From the NCBI RefSeq assembly GCF_963678635.1, contig NC_087068.1, positions 31,808,318 to 31,872,317 on the forward strand: 64,000 nt of DNA. The letters run 5' to 3'. The translations under genes and the position numbers were made by a program. This document shows positions 51,179 to 62,514 of this stretch, one piece after another. Source of the DNA: Symsagittifera roscoffensis (taxonomy: Eukaryota; Xenacoelomorpha; Acoela; Convolutidae). Position 1 is the stretch's first letter. Every line of letters begins with the position of its first letter. The notes below the pieces were generated by a model. The model ran no database searches, had not been told where the DNA came from, and saw only the letters and a program-made list of their open reading frames with translations.

Positions 51179-53400
51179 CAACACGAACTCGAGAGCAATA
51201 ACAATGAAATTGTTCTCTCGTGTCTACGTTTGGAAACATTATCAATCAAGCGATAATTGTGTAGGTATGTGTAAATGATTTGAGTCCTCTGTTAATTTTG
51301 TCTCTAATATGCTGCGCAAAGTAATTTCTGGTCTAATTGCTCAGTTGCGTGCCTTATCGACTTAATCCTTCCTATTGAGAGCAAATGAAATTAATCCGGT
51401 CATTATTTAGTGCGGCAATAGCCCGGACACTTTTGTCTGGGAACCAAAAGTCTTGGCCACTTTTTGGATTTTGGACTGTTTTTACCGGGACATAAATGTC
51501 TGGGACACGAATGTCCTGACACGTGAATAACGACTAAAAAATTCTTTTATACGAGGCATCTTTTGACTATCCGATATTAACTCATAATATTTAGTTACGC
51601 CCAAAACATTAAAGATCCGAATGCAAAGCTCCATCTTTCGTTTTCAGTCGGAACAAAAACAATAGTCTGTTGCTGTCCAAGTATCTTTGAATGTAAGTCC
51701 AGATCGATCTCAGCGAAAACGATACTTTTTGACAGCGGCTTGAATAAGGTTTAAATTAACCTGTTGGCCCAGTACCTGATTAGATGAGATCAATTGGCAA
51801 GAGTCGTCTCGCGGAATACGGTTTAGAATATAAAAGTCAAGTTTTATAACAATGTAAAGGCTTTAGGGAAAAATTTTGAATGCAGCTGGAATCATATCTG
51901 AAAGTGCCTCACCAATTTTCCGTTTGAAAAACACTCTAAGAAAAAAAAATGAACACTTTAATTGCAAAATGAAAACTAATATTTTTAAGCAAGTGTAAGC
52001 CAAACAGTTTTTCTTGGTTATATATTTGTTTACAATATAAAAAAGTAATGGTTAGAATTTAAACAGCAAATAAATTTAGTTTCCATGTTTTTCCATAGGT
52101 TGCCATGGAAGGATCTTCACAAAAATTAGATAGAAAATATTCCTTAAACTTAAATTCCATAGTCTTGTAAGTTAAAATGCTGCTGTTTATGTTTGATTTT
52201 GCATTTTGAATTAGGTTCCAAATAAGAACTGATTTTCTGAAAAACTATTTTCGATATAATGACTGCTGAATCTTGCTTGAAAGTGTAGTTTTTTAGTTCT
52301 TTTGTTCTCATCATTTGTGTTGTTCACGTACTTGATATTTTTGTATGCCGGTAGTAGGTTATGTTTGATTTTCCATAGATGGCAAATTATTTTCCAATCG
52401 AGAAACAGGAAGCCGGAAGTACCTTGTATTCCAGCTTAAGATCGAATGAAGAATCAAATTTTTTTCTCTCACAGCAGGTCTTTATTGCCCATCTCAGTTG
52501 TTTTTCAAGCGATATTTTTAGATTGGATGCCGAGCTGCCTACTAGCTTTGCTGGGTAGTGCAGACGGCTAATGACTAAAGCGTTCTTTAATAGTATTCGG
52601 TTATTGATTGTCACTGGTTTTTTTTATCGATTGTACTGTTTTGATCCTGCTAGCCATGTTTCTGAATATATTTTAAACTTCTGCCTGAAAGGTTAGAAAT
52701 TAATCTAAAATTACCCCCGTATGTAGTTTCTCAAAAACTTTAGAGAGTGCGCCTGTTATGGAGATTGGTCTATAGTTCTCTGTTATTTCTGGGTAATCTT
52801 TTTTGTATATTGGCGTAATAATTGCTCTTTTGAGTCTAGTTGGAAATAAATTTTACTAATAAATTCATTTATGCAAGAAATGTAAGGTGTGGATATATTT
52901 CATTGCACCCATCTTTCAGAGCCCCGGCTAGAAGGTCCGGGTGGTTTTTTTTGCGTTTAAATTTGTTAACTTTTTCTTACATTCATTTTCACTTACAAAC
53001 CGGAAACCAAAATTTTGTTTGCTTTCCTTACTGGTCCTTGTGTTTTAGACGGTTAAATCAATTACGTTTTTGTTCTTTTTTCTCAAAAAATCATCCGAGT
53101 CTAGAAAACTTGTAGTTCAAAAATTTTGCCATTTAGAAGTTGTTTGTTATTGCTTCACCAAATGAATTTTTTAGTAGTGTGATTTTGTTTGCTGATTTTT
53201 TCGAGTTTCTTGTGTCATTTATTGTGTTCCATTTATGTCGCTCAGTTGTTTCAGGATTAAATAATTTCGATATAAAACTATCGTCTTTCAGGGTGACTTT
53301 TGGTTTGTCGTTAGGACTGTAGACTGTTTTAAGTGGTGCGCATCTTTTCAGGCAGCTTACTACATTGGAATTTAAAACGTTGAACATTTTTTTGTCTTTC
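50161..53400. repeat. Composite MULE/LINE tandem unit C
   Basis: The most complete unit. It holds the MULE N-terminal region and right terminus (51410-51520), then the LINE 3' half, and runs without a break into the LINE 5' half beyond 53.4 kb. That continuity suggests unit C preserves the original junction order and A and B are derived copies. Confidence 0.85.
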
Positions 53401-54200
53401 TACAGGGTTATTCTAGAGGGTTGTTTTGCCTGTAGAAAGACTCGCAATTAATACTCGTTAGCGCAATTTTAAATTCTTTTTCTGAATGTTTTGATCTATT
53501 GTAGGTTGTGCGCTTAAACGGCATAGTTTTATCAACTAACTTCGTTTCAGATATCAAAATTGTAGCTTAGTGATCACTTTTATTTGGTGGATTGAAATTT
53601 AAAACTTTGTTCTTCAATTTGGTTGAGTTTGAAACTGTGATAATATAGTCAATCAGTGTTTTTGAATGAGTTGGTGTTGATTTATTGACAACTTCTAAGT
53701 TATAGGGTGTTAAAATGGTATCTAATGATTCTTTTTCTTCAGTATTTTAATAGTTAAGGTTGTAGTCGCCCATAAGAACAATATTTGAATTAAAGGATTG
53801 TGCGAAGTCAACTGACAGAGCAAGTTCATCGACAAATTCTGTTTTGTTAGATTTATTTGGATTATAGGAAATATTTAATAATGAGTATCATGACGCCCCC
53901 TTTTTTTGTTCTTTCGCTTGCGACTGCTGATCTATCACATCGAAAGGAGACAAAATGATCACTATCTAGTGTCCATAAGTTGTTATCATTGGAGTCATCA
54001 AACCTTGTCTCAGTGAATCCATAAATTGTGTTTAATCCACATCTATTTACTAGTTTTTTCAGACCAGATCTTTTTTGTTTAAATTCCTGCAGTTTAGGCG
54101 TAGAGTTTTTATGTTGTTTCTGTAATCGTTTAGTCTCTGCGATTTGTCGTTAAATTGTAGGTTTGGAGCTGGATTTAGATTATCGTGCTGCAGCATAAAA
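52140..54200 (-). pseudogene. LINE ORF2 remains: endonuclease, linker, RT fingers, C-terminus
   Basis: Endonuclease pieces: GFTETRFDDSNDN (about 54010) with DHFVSFRCDRSAV, and IVLMGDYNLNY (about 53765) followed by a stop. Linker frame 53387-53133 reads CLKRCAPLKTVYSPNDKPKV and ERHKWNTINDTRNSKKSANK, as in CR1/L2-type elements. RT fingers include an ITENYRPISIT-like stretch. The C-terminal frame 52614-52387 reads NRILLKNALVISRLHYPAKL and SLEKQLRWAIKTC. Stops and deletions show it is dead. Confidence 0.8.
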
Positions 54201-54611
54201 GTAATTTTGACAATAAAGTTAATAATACGAGAAGTGTTAATATTAGTGAAACTTAAATTATCAATAATAATGATTAAGGTAAAGTGCGCTTGGGAGGCAC
54301 TATAGTGATGTTATTAGTGCGCTTGAGAGGCACTCAATTTGACTTAATGGAAAAAAATTGGCAACCCATGGAAATTTATTACTTGTTCTGAATTTGGTCA
54401 ATTATCGAAAAATGATTACTTTGTTGCAATAGATGAACATAAGCACAAAGAAGAGTTTATTTGTTAACATTGACTTTGTTGAAAACTCCAAAACAAAAAT
54501 ACCAGACTTATACCAAATTCTTTTTAACTAGCTTTAGCTATAGTAACTCTGCATAAAACTATATAAGGGGTTTGGAGGCATAGCAAGATTATTGAAATTA
54601 CTGCGTGACCG

Positions 54612-55450
54612 TTAATAAGGATGAAGCCGATTTACAGAATTGTTATGCTTCTGATTGTCGAAGTTTTGTACATTTTTTGGGCGGAGTTGATTATTAGAGT
54701 ATTGGCAGATGGAAGATCTGCGGCAGTTTTGTAAAAAAAAAAACGGTCCACCATGCTCGTCATTTAAGTGAATTTTGTCCAAATAGAGAAAGCTCCAGTT
54801 GTTGTTGTTTTTTATCATTGTATTTAGTTTCAGTATTTGATAACCAAGTTTAGAGCCGTATGTGCAGTTAATCTATTCATTATAAAAGTCTACGTTTTTA
54901 TTTGCCTCTACGTTATCCAAAATTGGTGGTATTTCTCATATTACCACTATTTCAGATGTGAAGTTTTGCACTTATAATTCAATCAATTCCTCAATTTTTA
55001 TCATCGAGAAGTCATTCAAAGTTTCAAATTTCCTCTTTAAAATAGAGTTAGTGCCATCAATTGCGCATTTTAGTTTCGAGCTCGGATGTTTAGTTGACAC
55101 TTTCAGTTTTTCCTCTGTGCTACTGCCTCTATATGAATGGATTATCGTGTCGTTGGGCATAGTTTTTGTTTGATTCTAGCTGTGATACTAGAACCCATAA
55201 TTAAGTTCTTAGTATCTTCGTGGATTTTGAGGGGCTCAAACTCACGTATAACTGGGGTCCTGGTACTGACGTTTTGGGTGCTTGACTCCTGGATCTGTCC
55301 TGAAGTTCCGTTCGCCCTTCCCCCTGTTTGATTAATGATGTTAATAGTCTTTCTATAGTCCTCCCGGTCGTACAGATCTGCATAAATTTTGTATAGAGCA
55401 TTTTCATTAAGTTTTTCAAACTCATCAAATGTTAAGTTATGGCTAGACAT
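54612..55450 (-). pseudogene. LINE ORF1 with SGNH/GDSL hydrolase, broken
   Basis: Starts MSSHNLTFDEFEKLNENALY at 55450. After a short helical N-terminus comes NLIMGSSITARIKQKL (GSS in the place of the GDS nucleophile block), then, after a stop/shift, IIHSYRGSSTEEKLK (the f.Ga.. block). Near 54780 the strand reads LYLDKIHLNDEHGG, with the D..H pair of block V. This order matches the esterase ORF1 of CR1/L2-type LINEs. At least two frameshifts. Confidence 0.75.
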
Positions 55451-55499
55451 AATAATGGGTAGACCAGTTTAAATAGTAAACCAGAAGAACTTATCCACT

Positions 55500-56300
55500 G
55501 GAAAGTGCAGAGTTAGAGTGTAAGTAGTTATCAGAAGTTCGAGTGTAAGTACTCTAGTAATCAGAATGCGCGTAGACCAAATAAATTTTCGGAAATCAAG
55601 AAATTTATATTTCGGAAATATCGGTTAATTAAATGAATTTATTTTCAATTTGGTTTTTCTATTTTATTTGGTAAAATGGAAGAATATGTGAGGTCGCTTT
55701 TTGTTTTCAAAATTTCGATTTTCAAAAGTTTTCGAAGATTTGGGTTGAATCACTTGAGATTTAGGAGTTATTGCTGAGTTTTGAGATGTTTTTGTATTAA
55801 GAAAAAATTTGGCTTAAGCTGTCATCTCTTAATTTAGAAAGTTTTCATCAAGGTTAAATCATGAAAAATTCAATTAAAAAGAAAACCGACTGTTTTCTAG
55901 CTTTGACCTATGTGTTCTGAAAACCGACTGTTTTCTAGCTTCGACCTCTGTGTTCTAGGCTCGTCCAAACTCTGGTCGCTTGTGGGAACGATAACATATT
56001 TGCCGCGTCTCTTGTTCATCTTTTCAGTACTACTGCTACCATTTAGAGTTAGAAAGAGTAAATGTATAGATTCTATCTTCATCTTTATTTTTAAGGGACC
56101 ATCTTGTTAATATCGCTTTGATATTTTAGTCGGGTCACACCCTGATTTGCATTTAGATGCCATTTCTTGATCTTAGCTGTATTTGTGTGGTCAAATACTG
56201 TTTACAAATATTTCCAGAGAGAATGGATGACTAAGTCTAAATATTGTGCGATGAATCTGCCCAGCTTAGCTTGTTCTTGAACCCAACTAATTATACCCAA
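55500..56300. other. Spacer before PANK4
   Basis: A 38-bp tandem duplication lies at 55882-55957 (AAAACCGACTGTTTTCTAGC then TT.GACCT.TGTGTTCT, twice). An acceptor-like TATTTCCAG at 56208-56216 stands about 90 nt before the PANK4 ATG. No other feature. Confidence 0.45.
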
Positions 56301-56304
56301 ATCG

Positions 56305-59300
56305 ATGTCTGGATCTGAACCCACTTTTGGAACGAGTATCAATGTGCCAAACGAGACCAAGGGCGACAAGGATGAGCCACTGTTCTCTGAGAACGTGTTT
56401 CGCAATCTGAGACATGCCACTAGATTCGCCATCGACATTGGAGGATCACTTGCCAAAGTTGTTTACATATCAAAGGTAAATACTTAAACACTTACAAATT
56501 CCTAATATCAAGTGGCAACGTCTGAAACATTTTGTTTCTTTTAACTAAAATTAAAATTCGCTCGCTAGTGGGGGTTAGGAAATTAGACGATAAGCAAATT
56601 AGACGTGACCAACAAAAATGAATTTGGACTTTAAATTGTTTTTGCAAAGCTAGCATTTTAGACGGAAAGCAAAGGGCTAACAAAACTTATTGCCCAAAAC
56701 AAATTTTCATATTTACAAAAAAAATAGTATATGATCCAATTGCATATCAAAATATTGGCTCTTTTTCCTTCCCCACAAGTGCAAATTTTTACATGTAATT
56801 TTGTTGACCACATTGTCCGATTGTAATGAAAATTTACATACGGACAAATAAGGCCAGGACAAACATAAATGATCTTCATACTCAACCTCGTTAAAACCAC
56901 TCGTTACACATATATTTTGAAGCTCGTGTGAGGTGGGGAGGGGGGAGGGGGGAGGAAGGAAAAAGCCAAAATATTTATCACAATTGATTTATAAAATGTC
57001 AATTTCAAGATTATAAAACACTTTTGAAATGCATAAATTATACAGTTGCGGCATCGGCATGTGAAAAATGCGGAATGTGAAAATTGCGGCATGTGAAAAG
57101 TTGATTTGCATTTAAGAAAGCTGAACAAAAGTTAATTGTCGGTAAACAAATTTCAGGCACGAACAATACAATAACGTCTAATTTCCCATATTTGTAATTT
57201 TGCATCGACGTCTAAATTCGTTTTTGTTGGTCACGTCTAATTTGGTTTTCGTCTAATTTCCTAGGCCCCATAAGAAGTCAATTTTAATAAAAAAGAAGTT
57301 CTATATCGTCATGTTTGTCTGCAGGTCCGTCATAATCAGGCAAGCTTCTTTTCTTTATGACATTGCTTCTGTTAATCATAAATTGACCATCAACAATGTC
57401 TGTTTTTATCGAATTGCGACGGAAATGTCCAATGTCTTGTGCTGTCATAAAACAATTTGTTGATCTAGGTTCAAACTTGAGTAAAAGCAAGATCCTGTAA
57501 TATTGTTATTGGTTGTGAAATTGCACTAAATCCCTAGTGATTGTTATTGGATGGGCTTCAAGGGAATCATATCAACGATAACTGCATATATAAAATACAA
57601 TTTTCAAACTTCACTAAATGACAAATTTCTAACTCACTTGAATATTTTGTGAAACTTTTTTTCTCCTGAGTAGGTCAGGCGCCGTGAAACACGCTACTCC
57701 TGCTCTGAAGACGATAGCGCTGCTTGCGAAGCACCCCAAAAGGCGGCCTGCACTAGCGATGGTTCCATATCGTCATCGGGTCCTGCTGCCACAAAGGAAG
57801 GAGACAAGGCGTACTCGACTGGATTCAGACTTCACTTCATCAAAGCGGAGACTAAATACATAGAGCAGTGTCTGGAGTTCCTCAAGAGTGAACTGGTGCA
57901 TTGTAGTGTGAATATGATGAAGGACAAAGTGGTCAAAGCCACTGGCGGAGGCGCTCTCAAGTACCAGGAACTCATATCATCTCAGCTCGGATGCAAGCTA
58001 GACGCAGAAGGTTACATAATTGCGACGCATTATTTGAAAAAATTAACTATTTTTTTCTCAGCAAGTTTTGATGCTCTCCACTTATTTGGACACACATTTC
58101 TATGGCTGAAAGAAACTTAATGCAAAGAAAATACTGTTGGTTTTGCTAGTTTTTTAAATTAAATTTTGATGTCACCAGTAGTAGGCCAGGCCAGAGTAAA
58201 CAATGAAGTTAAATTCTGGCTTTGTTGAAATACATGATATCTTTTGTTGTAGGAGAGATGGACTGTATTGTGAAAGGTTGTGACTTTCTCATCAAAAACA
58301 TTCGGAACGAGGTGTTCGAGTACAAGAAGGGGCAGAAGAACCCGTTTCTATTCCACAACTATGAGAATATAGACTATCCCTACCTCTTGGTCAACATAGG
58401 CTCAGGAGTCAGTATACTCGAGGTGTCATCGCCCAGTGAGTTTCAACGTGTGGGCGGAACCGCGATGGGAGGCGGTACTTTCTGGGGCATCGGATCCTTA
58501 CTGACAAACGCCAAAGGATTCGATGAACTCTTAGACCTATGTACTGAAGGACATTCGGCCAACGTTGACATGCTTGTTAAAGATATCTACGGACGAAACT
58601 GCGATAAACTTGGTCTACCAAGTGACCTAACCGCCAGTTCTTTTGGAAAAACAGTGCGTGGATCCCGCGACGAGACTATTGATAGATCAAAATTCAGCGA
58701 TGCCGATCAAGCTAAAAGTCTCCTCCATATGATCAGCAATGGAATTGGGCAGATTGCATGTTTGTACGCGCGAATTCACAATGTCAATAAAATATATTTT
58801 GGCGGTTATTTCATCAGAAACAATCGTGCTACTATGCATACGATATCATTTGCAGTTGACTTTTTCTCGGACGGGGCGGTAAATGCTCTGTTTCTGAGAC
58901 ACGAGGGATATTTAGGTGCTATTGGTGCATTCCTGAAAGGAACGGAAGAGGAAGACATTGAAAAGTACTCGTGGGACGAGAACTACATGTTCGACACTTC
59001 ATTTAACATGTCAGATGAAGAAAACAGTCGGAGAGTCCTCAATCAGATTAACATGTTTGAATTAGATTCTAGCAATTCCCTTTTGGAACCCTTGCCTTTG
59101 CTGAAAAAACCCGAGACGTATGTTGCGGATACTTTTGACTTAGCGACTGACCCAGAAAGACGCGAGTTTTGGCTCAACGTATTTAAGAAACAAATCGACC
59201 GGATGTATGATCTGGCACTTGAATACGATCCGACATCTACAGAGAAAGCCAAGTCCTACAAAAGGTTCTATATCAGTGCTCTGGAGCGAATTCAAGCGCA

Positions 59301-60174
59301 GCCTTTGGCCCAGGGATCTTGCTCTGTGAGAGTCTTCCTGAATTTGAATCAGAAGTCTCTAAGAGACGCTGGGTATCATGACATATTTTTACAGAAGAAG
59401 CAAAACGAAAACGATCTTGCAAAGCGCCAGTTTAATGCCAGAATGGACTATATCAACACGTTGCAGGATGGCAGTGAAGCAGAACTCCTCGAAATTATTT
59501 ACGGTGCTCTTTCTGGGAATTTCTTTGACTGGGGTGCAAGCACAGTTGCAAAATTTTTCCAACCGGGATTTGGAATCACAAATGCAAGGGAGATGATTGA
59601 ACCTAGACCATGGTTAATTGATGATTTTGATCAACTGAAGGTAGCGTTGCTGGGTGCGGATCAGAAACGTGATTATAAATGCGCCTTGGTATTTGTCGAC
59701 AACAGTGGCTTCGACCTATTTCTGGGAATCTTGCCATTGGCGCTGTATTTGATCAGACGCAAAACGAAAGTCATCTTAGCTAGTAACACATATCCGGCTC
59801 TTAATGACGTAACATTCTTGGAACTGAAGCTTGAAATTGGTCTTCTGGCCGGTGAAAATGATGAAATTAAAGAAGCTCTAGACAGTGAGATGTTAATGTT
59901 GGCCGAGACAGGATCATACTCGCCTTGTTTGGACTTGAGCCGCATCGACTATCGATTGGTAGAACTTGTATCTAACATGCAAACTGATTTGGTCATTCTA
60001 ACGGGAATGGGCAGGGCTATTCATACAAATCTCAAGGCTCAGTTTTCATGTGATGCTTTGAAATTGGCGGTGATTAAAAATCGTGAACTGGGAAGACAAA
60101 TGGGAGGTACGCATGACTTCTGCGTTGTATGCAAATTTGAACTGAACGAAACAGATATGAATGTCATGAACTAA
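56305..60174 (+). CDS. PANK4: Pantothenate kinase 4 (kinase fold + DUF89 phosphatase), 3 exons
   Basis: Exons 56305-56475, 57674-58010 and 58253-60174; GT..AG borders and phases 0 and 1 join to about 809 residues (human 773). The N-terminal type II pantothenate kinase fold shows FAIDIGGSLAKVVY (41-54), ATGGGALKY, LLVNIGSGVSI, RVGGTAMGGGTFWGIGSLL and FLRHEGYLGAIGAFLKG. The C-terminal DUF89 metal-dependent phosphatase shows FVDNSGFDLFLGILP (Asp652, Asn653), PALNDVT (Asp688) and LTGMGRAIHTN. Human PANK4 is a phosphatase acting on 4'-phosphopantetheine and relatives, with a dead kinase domain (Glu138Val, Arg207Trp). Here the equivalent positions are Glu171 (GEMDCI) and Arg235 (QRVGG), so the kinase may be active. 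Both aligned distances equal 64 residues as in human PANK4. Intron 1 carries a transposon. Confidence 0.95.
56571..57269. mobile_element. TTAGACG-type inverted-repeat element, copy 2 (PANK4 intron 1)
   Basis: 699 bp with long inverted termini: left GGGGTTAGGAAATTAGACGA and AAATTAGACGTGACCAACAA; right, reverse-complemented, GGGGCCTAGGAAATTAGACG and AAATTAGACGTGACCAACAA. About 55 bp of near-perfect complement. The interior has no recognised transposase. A clear target duplication was not found. Same family as 19836-20298, which shares only the ends and the TTAGACG boxes. Confidence 0.85.
57270..57673 (+). other. PANK4 intron 1, rest
   Basis: Unremarkable intron sequence up to the acceptor CTCCTGAGTAG at 57673. 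Confidence 0.5.
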
Positions 60175-60179
60175 AACAA

Positions 60180-62510
60180 AAACCGATCATTTGAAAAGTT
60201 TCGATTTTAAAAACAAGAAAAGTCATGGTCTTTTTTGTGCATTTCTTTATTTTCTTTCCCAGTATATCAAATATAATGGTTTATGTAGTACTTATAGAAT
60301 TTTAGAAAAGACAATTCATTTGCAAAAAAAAGTCAGACCAAGTTAACATCTTTCCCACCAAAGATTTTGGGGGAGGATGTTAACTTGGTTCTAAGTTGGG
60401 ATTTTTCAGCCAATCAGAATCGAGCATTTTACATGCAGCGCTTAGCGAATTTAATTTAAATTAAGCGCTGGGGTGTAGGATCTTAACTTGGTCTATTAAC
60501 TTGATCCTAAGAGTCTCACAAGATGGCAAAGACTTGCTAATTAGATTTCTTAAGCATAGTCGTAATGCTTCGCTTTTTCACTCACTAATTAATTGACCGT
60601 TGATTTATGCGCAAGTTGTGTTCTAAATTTTTCGTGTTATATAAATCTGTAATTAATGCAATTTGTATTTTTTGGTGTCATTGCGCTATGACGAGCATGG
60701 TTTAAAATTTAATGGACGCTGAAAGACCTCAGTTATGCTTAAACCAAATCATTCCTTTTTGCTATTGATATATTAATTTTCTGATGAAAAAGTAGATTAC
60801 TTGATTTGAACGAAATTATGAATAATTGAAAAGAATTTTTTGAACGTTCCCTCTTTTTGAACTTTTTTCGTTGACGTTTATTAAGGAGATTTGTTTCAGC
60901 AAGATCGGCGAAAAAAAACTTAACGAATCCTTTTCATATAATTAGAAGAATGTCGTGTCCCTTGAATAGAACTGTATGGCCCTTAAATTTGATAAACACT
61001 TCATTCCGGATAATTGCTGATCACGGGATGCTGCTAAACAAAAACATTAAAACATGTCCTGCATGTTTTTACCGACCGAGTTTTGGAAAGTTGCCCAGTA
61101 AAATGGATTATGAAAAAAAATGTTGTTTCATGTAAGTTAACAACTTTCTAATACCATTTCTAATATCCATTTCTACTTTTGATCAGAGCTAGAATTTTTC
61201 CTGCCAACAATTTTCTTAAATTTGAGATTTACGTGCTGTTACTGGCATCACATGCTGGCTGACATGCCTAATTTCTTATTATCTTATGCTTAATATTATC
61301 TTTTTGTTAGCGACTTAATTTTCAAACCATTGTTTTTTCATTTGATTAGGACTGCTTTCTCTAGAATGAAAAGTTCTGTAATTTGTAACTTTACCAACTC
61401 TGATTTTAATTAATTTTGTTCATTTTTTGTTTATTTTTGTTTTGCGTAGGTTTGAGTGCAAAAAGATTCGAATACTTGTTTGGTTCAAGAGAATTGGGTC
61501 GTGAAAAACTTTTTTTTGACAAGTTTTGTTTTCCTTAGAGAGTGTCGTTTTGTTTCCCCCCTCAATTAAAATGATGTCGGCTTCTGATTTCTACATTCTT
61601 TTTTGTTTTTAATTCTTAACCGTTTTCTGATTGAATTGTTAAAAATTTTTTAAAGCTGTGAAAAAATTGCTCGGAACATCAAAAATTGCCTTTATAATTT
61701 TTCATCTTTCTCAGTTTTTATCCTCAATTTTCTAACAACACAAGAAGTCAAAGTTTTACTACAAACAAAAACTTTTGAAGGGTAAAAAAGATAATTAAAC
61801 AAAAGTAAACTGGAAACGAAGCAGGCGTCAGTGTCCTATTAGTAAATACCACTTAGCAATGAAATACGCCTCAAAATAGGTTCCCATTCCGAAAATTAAA
61901 ATTCAAAGATCTGAAAACCAGTAGCGTTGGAGATTTAAAAGTTTCAGCAAAAATTGAACCTAAAATTTGATTCTTTTTAAATCGTTCACTCTACGAAATA
62001 GAAAACACTGAAAAAATCTTCGTTTTTCTTATGGCTGTTATTTCAGGAAGCTGTTTTCGCGTTCAATAGCCTGTTTGAAGCACAGTAGGTGCCCGTTACG
62101 CGCTAGTTATTACATGATAATTGTTTTATATTCCGTCTTTCTGTTTGCAAAGATTTGTTACGATGAATTTCAAACGAAAATTGGGAGAAAAAAACTAAAT
62201 TTTTCTCTGTAGAAGTTTAAGAACAATTGTCATATAATTCAAAAAATACTATGCTTTTAAAAGAACTGAAGCAGCAGTTTTAAAAAGCGAGGAAAATTGA
62301 AACCGCTTATTAATTTTCTTCAATTCGTTCTTTCGTTGTTTGGTTGGGTAGTATGGATATGATTGTAGCGATCATCCACCAATTGTAACAAGAAGTTTGC
62401 AAGTTTTTGAAAAAACAAATGTAATAAAAAAATAAACTATCCTATCAATGTATTCAGATATTCATGCTATGGGCTTTTGAAAAGTCTTAAAGAATTACTT
62501 CAATCACTGA
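60180..62510. other. Spacer after PANK4
   Basis: AT-rich, no exon supported. Contains the hairpin at 60337-60389, a palindrome GCGCTTAGCGAATTTAATTT...AAGCGC at about 60440, and diverged pieces of the repeat from KIF6 intron 5 in inverted order (61905-61935 and 62070-62105). Confidence 0.5.
60337..60389. repeat. 14-bp perfect hairpin with a repeated arm
   Basis: ACCAAGTTAACATC (60337-60350) and GATGTTAACTTGGT (60376-60389) are exact complements around a 25-nt loop. A related arm, GATCTTAACTTGGT, follows at 60480. A MITE end or old insertion scar is possible. Confidence 0.7.
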
Positions 62511-62514
62511 TGAG

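Larger units (their letters stand above)
51525..55450 (-). mobile_element. APE-type LINE with SGNH ORF1, 3' half shared with the array
   Basis: From ORF1 (55450) through endonuclease (54.1-53.5 kb), linker (53387-53133), RT fingers (about 52850-52690) and C-terminal region (52614-52140). The RT palm with its FADD block is missing between about 52690 and 52620, so the element was internally deleted before the array was amplified. All three units share that deletion. Confidence 0.8.

Noticed and set aside
44752-53400. Repeats that might be read as a CRISPR-like or satellite array
   Set aside because: Units are 2.5-3.2 kb and contain transposase and RT sequence; they are duplicated transposons in an animal genome.
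59043-59945. Minus-strand frames opposite PANK4
   Set aside because: Shadows of the long PANK4 exon without motifs.
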